A DNA stretch of 64,000 nt from Aculops lycopersici. Taxonomy: Eukaryota; Arthropoda; Arachnida; Trombidiformes; Eriophyidae. Positions 46,780 through 56,861 of the stretch are shown here, piece by piece (the stretch's first letter is position 1; every line of letters starts with the position of its first letter). The position numbers were made by a program, and so were the translations under genes. The notes under the pieces were generated by a model. It ran no database searches. It worked only from the letters and a program-made list of their open reading frames with translations, and had not been told where the DNA came from. The stretch is from positions 6,357,410-6,421,409 of the forward strand of contig WNKI01000001.1 in NCBI GenBank assembly GCA_015350385.1, given 5' to 3'.

Positions 46780-47846
46780 TTACAATGTCGACAAGGTCTT
46801 GTCCTTGTATTTCTGGGTGGCACTTGCTCTTTGGTAAGTTCATTTGGTGGAGGTGGTCCAATGGCGGGCGGTATACGTTGGTTTGCAGGTAACATCGGTG
46901 GACAATTGTAATAGTGATTGACATGTCTATTGTCTCTGTTGTAAGGGAGGAAGCGACCTCTGCCTCTATCCTGATTGCGGTGATAGTTACCTCGTTCCCT
47001 ACGATTATTGTTGTTATAATAGTGGCCGTTGCCATAGTTGTGGTCGTTGTTCCGATATCCTGGATTTCGTCTTGGGTAATTCCGATTATGACTGTTCGGT
47101 TTGGGTGCTACTTGAGCGGCTGCTACGGTTGCGGTTTCCTTGGCTTTCGGTTCTTCCGGTTTGGACATCTTGTCTGCCAATGATGTTAGTTGTTTCAATA
47201 TGGCCTCGACATCCGACTTCTTGGCGAGATCCCGGTCTCCTTCGCTTGTATCTTGTAACGGGAGGACTTTAGTCTCCACTTTCCTCACGAGCTCATAGAA
47301 TCCATCGAGGTCGCGGCTAAGCCAGTCTTGGTCAGTTAGGTTGAGGGCGAATCGCACGTTTTTGGGCAGATTCAGATCCAAATGTTCGAGAATCGACTTT
47401 GTCTCAGCTCCTAGATAGACAGATTTGTAAAGAGAGACAAATGATTCGACGTACGAAGTTAGTGTTTTCTCTTGTGGGTTAAATTTCATGGTCTGAAGCT
47501 TCTCGAGGCGACGCTGCTTTCTGTCTCCTGAAGCAAATCTATCGCGCAGTGCAGTGGTGATGGTCATCCAGGAGTCTTCACTTTTTAGCTTGTCATTGTG
47601 GAGGAACCAAAGGAGTGCATCTCCTACGAGTGCCCTTTGAATCATAGAGCATTTTAGACTGTTGCTCAGTGTTGAGGTTTTGATGTTGTAGTCGATGAGA
47701 AAAGAGTCTATGTCTTCGTTAGGTTTGCCGTGAAATTTAGGCAAATCTATTGTCAGAAAGCTAGCGGCGGCCTGGTTGTTAGACTCGCTCATCTGCTTGA
47801 TTACGTCAACCAAATTTGGTTGGTCTTGCTCCAAATTGTTAGTCAT
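46716..47846 (-). CDS. Retrotransposon gag
   Basis: A 376-aa structural protein from the ATG at 47846. Residues about 30-170 look like a Ty3/gypsy capsid domain (PKFHGKPNEDIDSFLIDY, then a helical run with W80 and LEKLQTMKF). The C-terminal third is Asn/Arg-rich nucleocapsid, ending with a variant zinc knuckle CRHCNAEHWDWEC (C-x2-C-x3-H-x4-C, one residue shorter than the usual x4-H spacing). It binds RNA and forms the particle in which reverse transcription occurs. The stop at 46716 lies inside the pol overlap. Candidate slip sites are C-CTA-AAC at 46755-46749 and A-TTA-AAA at 46743-46737; neither is a perfect heptamer. Confidence 0.88.
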   Translation of the reverse strand: MTNNLEQDQPNLVDVIKQMSESNNQAAASFLTIDLPKFHGKPNEDIDSFLIDYNIKTSTLSNSLKCSMIQRALVGDALLWFLHNDKLKSEDSWMTITTALRDRFASGDRKQRRLEKLQTMKFNPQEKTLTSYVESFVSLYKSVYLGAETKSILEHLDLNLPKNVRFALNLTDQDWLSRDLDGFYELVRKVETKVLPLQDTSEGDRDLAKKSDVEAILKQLTSLADKMSKPEEPKAKETATVAAAQVAPKPNSHNRNYPRRNPGYRNNDHNYGNGHYYNNNNRRERGNYHRNQDRGRGRFLPYNRDNRHVNHYYNCPPMLPANQRIPPAIGPPPPNELTKEQVPPRNTRTRPCRHCNAEHWDWECLNAGLKGRRSSN

Positions 47847-47988
47847 CACGATACTTTTTGATGCGTTGGGCTCTCTCCTAAGGTCGGGCGTCTTGAACCT
47901 TAGCTAGGGTATCAAATTTGATGGATTTTGTTGGTTTTAGGTTTTGTAATTTGCTGGTTCTATCGTAACCTTCCCCCTCGCTACCATG

Positions 47989-48169
47989 TGTTGTATCGTA
48001 GACTAAAGAACTAAAGTATGCGCAAGTTAGCGTATTGAAGGCGTGTATTCGAATGCCATCGCAGTGTTTATTTTCCCGCTTATATACTCGTTCGGGTAGC
48101 AATAAAGAGGCGTGTCATGACGTAGATGGGTGTGACTCCTCGGGCTGCTTGCGCATTACCGACACTACA
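47989..48169 (-). repeat. 5' LTR of the retrotransposon
   Basis: 181 bp, base-for-base identical to 39961-40141. In the sense orientation TATATAAG lies about 90 bases into the LTR. The primer-binding site candidate begins two bases downstream (about 47986). Confidence 0.95.
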
Positions 48170-48342
48170 GCAAGCGTACATTTCATGCAGCAAGATTTGA
48201 AACCATTCAGGTTGTTGGTTGTCAAATTTGTATCTGTTCAAGACTTGGACCTATATCAACCCTTTACAAGCATAGGACAAGCCAGAAGGATCAAAGATAT
48301 CCGGATGAGATACAGAGAGACAAGTTGATTTATTTATTAAAC

Positions 48343-48735
48343 TTATGTATTCAAGTAACGCCGGACGATCTGCGAAACTTTTCTATCGAAAGAAGCTGAC
48401 TTGATTAGGCTATTGTGAATGTATAAGGGATTTGTGGCGAATTTACAATAGGTTTGGTATAATTCAACAAAAAAGTTCTCATCTACCCGAGCAATCTTAT
48501 TGGTGACGAGCAATAGTATCCTGAGTTTGTTTGGAACGAAAGCGTATACTGTCCATTCGTTGAATTTGTCGATACTCTTGAGGTACATCGATGTGCTTGT
48601 AGATTCAAGCTCGTCAATAATGTCCAGGGCAGAGTAAGCAATAAATTGCTTCAAGTAACGATGTTTGTCCTCGGTGGGAAACTCATAGATCGGTTTGTCA
48701 TTGTTGACGATAACGAAATAAAACTCTTGATTCAT
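48343..48735 (-). CDS. TRAPPC2: TRAPP complex subunit 2 (sedlin)
   Basis: A 130-aa core subunit of the TRAPP tethering complexes, which act as Rab1/Ypt1 exchange factors in ER-to-Golgi traffic. It is a longin-fold protein and full length (human 140 aa). Landmarks: FYFVIVNNDKPIYEF at the start, HRYLKQFIAYSALDIIDE, MYLKSIDKFNEWTVYAFV, then YCKFATNPLYIHNSLI and SFDRKVSQIVRRYL at the C-terminus. Single exon with an ATG at 48735. Two overlapping AATAAA signals lie just downstream (48338-48329). The retrotransposon begins 160 bp beyond the 3' end. It is divergent from RpS3. Confidence 0.95.
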   Translation of the reverse strand: MNQEFYFVIVNNDKPIYEFPTEDKHRYLKQFIAYSALDIIDELESTSTSMYLKSIDKFNEWTVYAFVPNKLRILLLVTNKIARVDENFFVELYQTYCKFATNPLYIHNSLIKSASFDRKVSQIVRRYLNT

Positions 48736-49381
48736 TGCAATACTTAGGTGGCCTTAATAATTTCTCGTTAATAATCTAAGAGATAAGGTCTTAGGGAAGA
48801 TCATCGCAGTTAGTTTACGTGTATTCTGTTATTTGATTCCACCAAGAATGATAATTGGTGTTATCTATACAACGGAGATAATTAAACAGTTGATAAATAA
48901 TGAAAAGTGGGTGGTTTTGTTTTGATGCGAGCCAGATGAAAACATTGGCAAAAAGAATCTTGAGCGAACGTCAACACAAATGGCGGGAAAATAATTTCAA
49001 ATCTTGCGCTGGTGTGTGTTTTTCAGGATGTGCGCATGAGCAGAGCACGCATTCGAGCACATGACTTCCTCCAGCGACGAGCTGCGGATGGCCGGCTGCA
49101 GCAGCTACGGCTCGCTCTGTCCGAATGTGTGTGTTCCATGCACACGGCATGTCCATAGAAAAAAGCTATTGCACCAAGCACAAAGTTTGCCCAACTTTGA
49201 GAATGCCAACCAAATAACTTATTACAAATATATATATTATATCTCTTTTTGTATACCTTTACCCATTGTTACAATTAAATATAAACCATATTTAAAATAG
49301 GTAATCTGCATTATTATAGCAGCCAAATAAAAGGAACATAAATCAGCTTAAATTTTCCTTGAATAATATTAATATAACAAG
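48736..49381. other. Divergent promoter region, TRAPPC2 and RpS3
   Basis: 646 bp shared upstream region with no supportable gene. Near RpS3 an AT-rich TATATATTATAT stretch (about 49231-49242) is followed by TCTTTTT at 49244-49250. That resembles the TCT initiator of animal ribosomal protein genes, but this start would give a leader of about 137 bases, long for a ribosomal gene unless a short 5' intron is removed. Confidence 0.35.
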
Positions 49382-50248
49382 ATGGCAAACTTATCTCAGA
49401 AGAAGAAGGTGGTGGCCAATGGTATGTTCAAGGCCGAGATCGACGAGTTTCTCCGACGTGAACTAGCAGAGGATGGGTACTCAGGCGTTGAAGTCAGAAA
49501 AGCCATGAAGAAGTTTGAGATTATCATATCAGCCACAAGAACTCAGCAAGTTCTTGGTGAGAAGTCAAGAAGAATTAGAGAATTGACATCAGTAGTTAGC
49601 AAGAGATTCAATTGCGACGACAATGTTGTCGAGGTATGTATTTGAAACAGATATGCAATCGGTGCATCATTTATTTGCTAATGTTGGATTGTAATCAGTT
49701 TTTCCTGTCGAACTCCAGAATGTCAAACTAACCGAATCTACCATTATCTTTCAATCCCATTCAACTATCAATAGATGTACGCCGAGAAAGTGTCCGATCG
49801 CGGTCTCTGCGCCGTTGCACAATGTGAATCACTTAGATATAAGCTGGTCGGTGGTCTAGCCGTTCGTCGCGCTTGCTACGGTGTCCTCAGATTTATTATC
49901 GAGAGTGGAGCCAAGGGTTGCGAGGTTGTCGTAAGTGGCAAGCTTCGTGGCCAACGTGCCAAGTCAATGAAGTTCGTTGACGGTTACATGATCCATTCGG
50001 GAGATCCAACAAACCATTACGTTGACACTGCCGTTAGGCACGTGCTCCTCCGTCAAGGTGTGCTAGGTATCAAAGTTAAAATTATGTTGCCTTTCGACCC
50101 AACTGGCAAGCGAGGACCTAAGAAGGCTTTGCCAGATGTAATCCACGTCATTGAGCCCAAGGAAGAGATTTTGCCAACAGTTCCATCAGCTAGCAACGAC
50201 GAGGGTTCAGCTCTGGACCCAGGAGCGTTGGCGGCTAACTTGGACTAG
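49382..50248 (+). CDS. RpS3: 40S ribosomal protein S3 (uS3)
   Basis: A universal small-subunit protein at the mRNA entry channel. Two exons, 49382-49633 and 49775-50248, around a 141-bp intron (GTATGT...ATAG, phase 0), give 241 aa (human 243). The N-terminus ANLSQKKKVVANGMFKAEI leads into the KH domain (about 20-95, with GEKSRRIREL). The C-terminal domain contains GLCAVAQCESLRYKL, GAKGCEVVVSGKLRGQRAKS and VRHVLLRQGVLGIKVKIML. The tail is acidic with LPTVPS. The intron shows no clear snoRNA boxes. ATTAAA at 50280-50285 is a candidate poly(A) signal. TRIC converges from the right, with stops 143 bp apart. Confidence 0.97.
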
Positions 50249-50391
50249 ATAAAGAAAAGGAAGATACACGAAATGTAATATTAAATATTGAATAATCTAT
50301 CAGAAACTTAATCGATCGCATGCTTGCAAATTTAAAGTTCATCTTTACCTAGAATATTTACAGGGGTTTCTATCAAGTCTGTGAGTTCTCT

Positions 50392-51407
50392 TCATGTCAC
50401 TTGCGATGTTAGTATTTGTGGTTTCTCAGCCATGTGTCTTGTACCCTTGAATAATATGTCAGCCCTCATAGCTTTGGCCCTGAGTTGGTTGTTTCTGGCA
50501 ACTTGAGATTGTTCATCCATCGCTATAGCCCGTGCTAGCGCATCCCAAATTCCGCCAAACAAAAGTAAGCAGGTGAGGTTTTCAATCGGTGCAAAAGGGT
50601 CGCTAAGATCCAATAATACGGCTGATAAGCGGAAATATATACATGCCGATACTACGCAAAAGAATACAAAAGGTTGCGATATCATAAGATATTCTGAATG
50701 CTTGTTGAGGATAAAGGCAATAGTAGCTAGTGACGCCACTTTGGTTGAGTAAGATGGATGCATGAACTCCATCACATTCATAGACCAGGTTCCTCTAATG
50801 AGCCGCTCAAACATCCGCGTAAATCCCGATCCATTACCCTTGATCACACCTACAAAAGCCATAATGATATAACTACCCGGAAACACTTTGGACGAGTGTT
50901 GTATTCCCTGATAAATGGCTTTGCAGTTGTGGATTTCAAACATACAATAGAGTATTATCTTGATTGGTATAAAATTACAAATTCTAAAGACAATATCAAA
51001 TGGCGAATAGAATATAAGGTACCAAATTCCCGTTGCCCATAGCACTTGTTGTGTGTTTCCGAGTGCGCTAATGACTGGTTCATTGAGGAGAAAATTTGTC
51101 AGAATGGTACTTGAGAATATGCATAATAGAGTTGAGAGCCAGCAGGCAAGAGGGTGTTTCCTAGAAAAGTATAATGATGCTGTAATTAATTTGAAGAAGT
51201 GAAAGTAGTAATTGATTAGTTAATATATTTCTTAACACTGTTAATAATAATAATACAAATCAATTTTTGTCTGTACAAACTAAGCTTCTACTCACCTAAA
51301 CCTAAATCTTGTCTCGTATGGAGAGTGCAAACGATGGCATGGCAAGTGGTGAAATATGGAAACATAGGCATCTGGTCTAGGCGCTCGGCTAAAGTTTTCA
51401 CATCCAT
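50392..51407 (-). CDS. TMEM38: TRIC trimeric intracellular cation channel (TMEM38 family)
   Basis: An ER/SR monovalent cation channel that balances charge during calcium release. Two exons, 51407-51296 and 51179-50392. The intron (GTGAGT to TTACAG) joins in phase 1, the only acceptor that keeps the frame (a nearer CTAG does not). The product is 299 aa, as in vertebrate TMEM38A/B. The N-terminus MFPYFTTCHAIVC matches the first membrane helix, and ASLYFSRKHPLACW follows the first loop. Then come GIWYLIFYSPFDIV, the lipid-binding glycine motif VIKGNGSGFTRMFERLI (human RGAGGT), and FAPIENL near the end. Six to seven hydrophobic segments are visible. The start ATG at 51407 precedes the conserved first helix by about 17 residues. 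Confidence 0.92.
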
Positions 51408-52751
51408 TATGAATATTAATGTTAGTCTTCATCGATTGCAAAGATATTAACAACAAGAAAATGTAAAATATTAGCAATGGTCAGTCAATGTGAGGTAATC
51501 TTGCTACATTCGAATACAAGAGGGGTGCATAGATCGAGCTATAGAGACTTATGTCGCTACACGCTTCCGAGAGACGATCGGCGGAACTCATTGGCACTGC
51601 ACAAGCGAAGGGATCCCCTCGGCCTTATGGTAAACATTGAACTAGTGTGGCTAAATCAACGCCTTCAATGTGGGTGAGATTGAGTAGTGGCGAAAGAAAG
51701 AGAAGTGAGACACATTTAATCTACTGCTACTTTCTGGGAGATAGTTGTAGTAGGAGCAGTAGCGATAGTTGTAGTTGGAATGGTAGTTTTAGTGGAAGCT
51801 AGTGTTATGTTAAAAGTCACTTGCTCTCTATACAATATCCGTATGCCATTTGAGTTGAATGGCGAGAGGCGTGTTAGTTGTAGAGTAAAAATTAGCTGGG
51901 CAAAAAGTTTTGCCTTCTTCGCAATGATGTATGGCAACAGGAGCATTAGTGGACGAGAGTTGACTCGAGAAACTTGCTCGTCATTTGCATTGTCAGTCAA
52001 GCCCGCTACTAGGCACCGTTGTGTTAGTGTCGTAAATTGAGGGGATTCAATTATACATTAGCTGGCAAGGTAGCTGCCAAAGCTAACTCGAAACTCAAAA
52101 GTTTTACGGCAGAAGTAGCAGCAACAACAGTGGCTCTGCTAGAGCGTGCGGGAGGGAGAGTGAGAGAGAGAGAAATTGCAAACTAAACTGTTGCGTAAAC
52201 GATACGCAGATCCCTCCTCGGGGGCTTGTGACCCCCTTTTGTTGTAGACTCGGCACGTTGGTGCGGCGAGCCAGAGCGAATCCTCGAGTTTAGCTTAACT
52301 TCGGCACGGAGACCTCTCTAGGCGCATCGACTCACATTCCCCGAGGCAATCAATCAAAGATGATGTCGCTAGGCCCCTGGTGTGTAGTGAGAGTCGAAAG
52401 GTAGACTATCGTATCAAATCAACGCGCAACCTCATGCATGTTATGCAATGCAAGTGAGTTCAGTATATGGTAACTGAGTAGCTCGAGTGAGGACACTTCG
52501 ATTGTGCCTTGCCGCTCAGCTGGCAGGTGAATCGAGACATTGTTCTCAGCTTACGTTTATTCAATCTAACACTACCGCTGCGACTGCTTGGGATACTTGA
52601 GCAGCGATTACCTTGACAGAAGACAAACTGTGGCGCAAAAGATGAACGCGTTCTACTAGGCAGCTAAAAATAGTTTCCGAGGTTCCTCCTGACGCAAAGT
52701 TCATGTTGACTGCACGTAGTTTGGTCGCAACAGGTGACGATTATCCTTTTC

Positions 52752-52782
<31 letters not shown>

Positions 52783-52902
52783 CAGAAGGCAAACTTTTCT
52801 GCTGACATAGCAAAAGATAAAATCTCTAGTTATGGTGCCGAATCTCATTGGCGACAAATCTGACTGATTGAACGACATCAACCACCAATATAATCAGCAA
52901 CA
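51408..52902. other. Intergenic, TRIC to secreted-protein gene
   Basis: 1.5 kb with no supportable gene. A minus-strand frame at 51716-52000 has no ATG at its start and a Thr-rich end, and is not convincing. A 5-bp GC stem (GGGGG, 52220-52224; CCCCC, 52232-52236) is followed by TTTT. A CT microsatellite lies at about 52757-52784, shortly before the secreted-protein gene. Confidence 0.55.
52757..52784. repeat. CT microsatellite
   Basis: About fourteen CT dinucleotides some 120 bp upstream of the ATG at 52903, in the likely promoter of the secreted-protein gene. Confidence 0.9.
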
Positions 52903-53421
52903 ATGAACTCGTCTCACTATCTTGTTCTGTTTCTCATGACCTCAGTGGCTCTCGTTGAGTTTGGCGTAGAGGCTGAAAATGGTCCCGAGATACAGGAATG
53001 GAGGAGAATCAGGGAAAATACGAACCGCGGTAAGCTTAAGCGTGGAATTTGCGATTCCATCATCACGTTTGTCGAATGGGATAATCTGAAGTTTGAAAAG
53101 GTGAAGGTGATGTTTGAGGATGCGCTGGAGCACATTGCAATGGTTTCGCGTTTGGTCAGCGAAATGAAGGATAAGGTCGGGCCCGAGCTCTTCGATGCCT
53201 ACTACACTAACAGTGCCATGTTGGTGCTTAAAATCTCAAACAAATATCGTAAATTGGTCGATGACTTCGAATATGGAAGGAGGCAGAAGTGGGACGAGAA
53301 AAGAATGCAATCATTGGTCGAGGAGGCAGCTTTGATTGCTTGCGCAAGTATTAAGGGCGCCATGCTGTCCGAGAAAACGATGCGCAGGGCCGCGGCTAAC
53401 GTCAACAAATGGAAAAACTAG
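52903..53421 (+). CDS. Small secreted helical protein, unrecognised
   Basis: 172 aa from the ATG at 52903. Residues 1-24 are a clear signal peptide (YLVLFLMTSVALVEFGVEA). The mature part is charged and predicted to be helical, with few Cys (C50 in LKRGICDSI and C150 in LIACASIKG). There are repeated amphipathic stretches such as KVKVMFEDALEHIAMVSRL and KRMQSLVEEAALIACASIK. No membrane segment follows the signal, so export is likely. I recognise no family; a lineage-specific secreted protein (for example cuticle, gut or salivary) is a guess without direct support. AATAAA lies at 53684-53689. The frame is intact and single exon; the stop is clean. Confidence 0.75.
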   Translation: MNSSHYLVLFLMTSVALVEFGVEAENGPEIQEWRRIRENTNRGKLKRGICDSIITFVEWDNLKFEKVKVMFEDALEHIAMVSRLVSEMKDKVGPELFDAYYTNSAMLVLKISNKYRKLVDDFEYGRRQKWDEKRMQSLVEEAALIACASIKGAMLSEKTMRRAAANVNKWKN

Positions 53422-53936
53422 TGAGGAGCTTACATAAAAGTTGTCGATGGCAGCCATGGCCACTTGTTGACGGCTTACTCAGTTTAAAGGAAGCAGACTT
53501 TATGAGGCGGAAAGTCCACCCACTTGTCGAGCGAACGCGAGAAATGTCGTCAGGTGGTTCAGGTGGTTTAGCAAATGCTGCAATAACATGGTGTATTTCG
53601 ATTTGAACACATAACAACATAAACGTTTTGATTCAAGTCTCTATTGAGGTATTTCATATTTGTGTCACACTCTCCACCTGGCTAATAAAAATCACAGGAG
53701 CAGCAGCAGCAGTAGCAACAACAATAACAACATCCTGTGCCGCCAGACACTCGATCAAGTGAACTATAACTGACTTTCCCTTTACGTTCAAACGTCTATA
53801 CTCAACGAGGCAACTTGTTGTTTTTGGACTTCTTGAGCTCATTCGTGAGATGGAAGAGTTTTGCCTTGTCCATCAATATCTCAGTTTTTCCGTGTGCATT
53901 TATTCTTCCTCTTCTAATTGAAATTTCATATTCAGA

Positions 53937-55684
53937 ATGACCAGACAGAGATTAGTCTATGAAAAACAAACGCGAGCGCGTGTTGGGAATGTGATATCGT
54001 GGTCTTATTTGATTTTCCAGTTGCTCACAATATATATTCAATCGAGCTTAGCGGACGATTATGGAATCAGTGATAGACTTCAATCAAGAAGGCGACAATC
54101 GCAAGCAACTCTGTCAAGTCACAAGCAAAACTTGTTCACCGGTTCGGCGAATACACCAATCACCTCGCCTTATAACCAATTTTACCTGACCAACAGTGTC
54201 AACTCGCCTCACAACGGTAAGTTCAATCCTTTATAATTATTCATCGATCAGATTATATGACCTCTATCCAGTTGACAGATGTATAGTTAATCTAATCTTG
54301 AGTGCAATGAATACAAATATCAGTGATAAGCTCACTACTCACTAGTCCGTGGATAACGCCACTATCCATCAAGGAAACATGCACCACTGCCTCGGACAAT
54401 CGGGCGGGTATGTGCATGCCGAAGAAGGCGTGTCTGGCTTCCGGTGGATACGTTGCGGGCACTTGTGGTATACTGGGCTCTTGTTGCGTCTATCAGGGAA
54501 CCTGTAGGACCATCATAGCGGCAAATGAAACTTATTTTGTCTCGCCTGCCTACCCGTCGATGCACAAGGAGCGATTGGATCCGCCAATTTGTATTTTTAC
54601 ACTACAGAGAAGTCCCATTTACAACAAGTGGCCAGTTTGTCAGTTTAAGTTAAATTTTGATGAGTTTTCCCTGGCTCCTCCAATAAATGGAACATGCGGC
54701 GGCAAGACGGACTCCTTTATTGTCTCCGGAGCGGTTAACTTCAACACTTCCGGTCTACCAACTGCAGGTATCTGCGGCGACATGAGCGGCCAGCACATGT
54801 ACCTAGATGTGGATCCTGAGAGGCCAGACGATCCCTTGCTATTGATTGTAAATACTGCCAATGAGCAACGATACAATAGGCGCTGGTCGATTCGTGTTCA
54901 GCAAATAGCCTGTCATTCGCCGTTTAGGGCGCCAAATGGATGCTTGCAATATTACACCACAGAGTCGGGTGTTGTTGAGAGTTTTAATTATCGCGGAAAC
55001 GGGAGGGCAACAGCCTTTCCTGGATCCTCAGTGTTGCCCATACGATCGGTACCCCAGTATCCCACCTTGCAGTTTATCTCGTCGCCTAATTACTTCAACG
55101 ATCTGTACTATGGAGTTTGCATACAAAAATTACCTCGAATGTGCGCAATTAAGTGGCAGGCAATACACTTTGACTTTGGCGGAACTCTGGCCGGCCTCTC
55201 GGACGTCACTGCGCCCAACAGTCAAACATATGGTTGCGTTAGAAACGATGGACTAGCTTTGTATGGTTCAGATTTGGGCGATTATGTGGCCATTCAGGGC
55301 GCCTCGAGAGACGGGCGCTTTCGGTTGCAGAATCAATTTTGCGGCCAGAGACTGAACTCGTTACCGCAGCAGGATGTTAATGATGAAATTGTTACCTACG
55401 CAAAGCCATTTACGATGGTCGTGAGAACTGACAATTTGGCTGGACTCCATTCGTTGCCACAGGCGCCCAAGAGCCAAAAAGGTAAGTTTGTCGGGATTGT
55501 TTGTGAAATGATACTGTGAAAATAATGAAATTAGTATCTTACACACTTGGGACATTTATTAAAATGGATTCCAGATTTCCCGTTATCCAATTACTAACTT
55601 GATACTAACAATTCCAACTAATTTCGTTGCTCACATTTTACCGAAGGTTTCCGGTTGAAGTACAGGCAACTGGCGTGTAAGTAG
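53937..55684 (+). CDS. Secreted CUB-domain protein, arthropod type
   Basis: Three exons, 53937-54216, 54324-55481 and 55647-55684, all phase 1 with GTAAGT donors, giving 491 aa. The start ATG is followed by a hydrophobic segment (about 21-40, WSYLIFQLLTIYIQSSLA) acting as signal peptide or anchor. A Cys-rich N-terminal box (ETCTTASDNRAGMCMPKKAC, then CGILGSCCVYQGTC) precedes CUB-like domains: TYFVSPAYPSMH opens the first, and a second region holds CAIKWQAIHFDFGG. The last exon adds GFRLKYRQLAC, the usual ending of this arthropod family, which supports the exon choice. The 3' end is not certain because GTAAGT at 55678 could be another donor. Extracellular; function unknown. AATAAA is at 55769-55774. 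Confidence 0.8.
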
Positions 55685-56861
55685 CGGACTGGCTATGTGT
55701 CGTTGATTTGATTCGACACATGGGGCGATATATACACAAATATATATTTACAGTTAATGGATACCAACAATAAAAGAGACGCTAAGTGTGGAATCTTGAA
55801 AGTGAAATTTGCCACGTAGTAGTTGTATTGAGGGAAGTCGCCTATGACTCGCCGTGCTATTTATTTTTCCATTCATTTTGTACAGCGACCACTTTTCAAC
55901 CTGCAGATCCGGTCACAAAACTGCAAGAAAATCGACGCTTTGATATTTTTTATCTTCAGGTAACTCACAAAACCTGAGGATCTGTGGAAAAAGACCCGGC
56001 AGTTTTTCCATGATTCTCGGCGAGAGCGCTCGCAGCTTCGAAAAAGACCCGCGGGTTGACCCGTTGCATAGCCCCAGAGGGGGGTTATTTATTCGTAGTT
56101 GTGAGCAATGATAAAAAAATTGCGCAACTATTTCCAGTTCGTTGACTCTCGGTTGAAATTTCCTCTTTTGAATCAAACTCTACATTTTGCTCATGGGATT
56201 CAAGCGCAAAATCTTTGGATTCATGTAACTCTCAACACGATGATCTCGTTCAACAATCGAGCGCATTAGAGGAGAGCGGAAGTTGCTCTTTTAGTTTCCT
56301 GCTCTCGCTCGCGTCAAGAGTGGTAATTGTTATATATGACTGGTCGTCGTCGATGCCGACTATAGCTCTATGGTGCGAGCCCTACGAGGGGGCGGCTCGA
56401 AGTTAGTTATTGTAGTCGGTTATACACATAAAGAGCAACAGTAATACAAGTATTAGTGCCCAAAGCACGCGCTCCGCTCGCCACACCCCTCACAGTGGGC
56501 GCCTAGCGCCGAAGGTTGTTATCGCAACGCTCAAATCTCCATTGTACTGTGCCACTATTAATAAGAGTAACGATGATAATAACAGTAACGATTATAACAA
56601 TCGTTCAAGTGAAAGTGATAATAATCGCACCTCCACACACGAGCACACAATGGACCATCGTTATCCTCTTTTCTCCTTGGGTAGTCGCAAATTTGCCCTG
56701 TTTAGCTGAGCCTCTTCTACATGTTCTAGTTGCTCACTTATCGAGTTGGCCAATCAGCCAACAAGCTTAAACCCTATCCCACTCTCCAAAGGTCGACAAG
56801 AAATTGAATCTAGTCTCCGTTCTTCAACTTATACTAGATCCATCTATCTTAATGAACTATC
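55685..56861. other. Intergenic, CUB gene to bHLH gene
   Basis: 1.2 kb without a supportable gene. AAAAAGACCCG occurs twice about 60 bp apart (near 55989 and 56042), flanking GC-rich sequence. An exact reverse AAGTGAGCAA copy lies at 56730-56739. Confidence 0.5.

Larger units (their letters stand above)
39961..48169 (-). mobile_element. Complete Ty3/gypsy-type LTR retrotransposon with accessory ORFs
   Basis: An 8209-bp element in minus orientation. It has identical 181-bp LTRs (39961-40141 and 47989-48169) beginning TG and ending CA on the sense strand, and 4-bp GCAA target duplications. Sense order: 5' LTR, candidate primer-binding site two bases inside it (starts TGGTAGC at about 47986, resembling initiator-Met tRNA for seven bases, otherwise unassigned), gag, pol in the -1 frame (protease, reverse transcriptase, decayed RNase H, active-looking RNase H, integrase), a 1.3-kb region with a splice-acceptor-like site and small basic ORF, then a large third ORF, then the 3' LTR. 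Protease-RT-RNaseH-integrase order defines Ty3/gypsy. No envelope-like ORF is seen. I find no clear polypurine tract at 40142. LTR identity and intact ORFs indicate a very recent insertion. Confidence 0.95.
39897..48328 (+). pseudogene. Possible plus-strand exon split by the retrotransposon
   Basis: Ignoring 39961-48169 and one copy of the GCAA duplication, a plus-strand frame runs from about 39897 (after a TAG that could be part of an acceptor, CATAGCAG) into 48174-48328, ending in TGA. It covers about 75 codons of non-repetitive sequence, with segments such as PTALFEATLFFLHM and RRIKDIRMRYRETS. An ATTAAA at 48336-48341 could be its poly(A) signal, and TRAPPC2 lies tail to tail. I do not recognise the protein, and no upstream exon is firmly placed. 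A frame of this length could occur by chance, so this is a hypothesis. If it is real, the insertion has truncated the gene. Confidence 0.3.

Noticed and set aside
49634..49774. Possible intronic snoRNA in RpS3
   Set aside because: RpS3 introns often host snoRNAs, but I see no convincing C/D or H/ACA boxes here.
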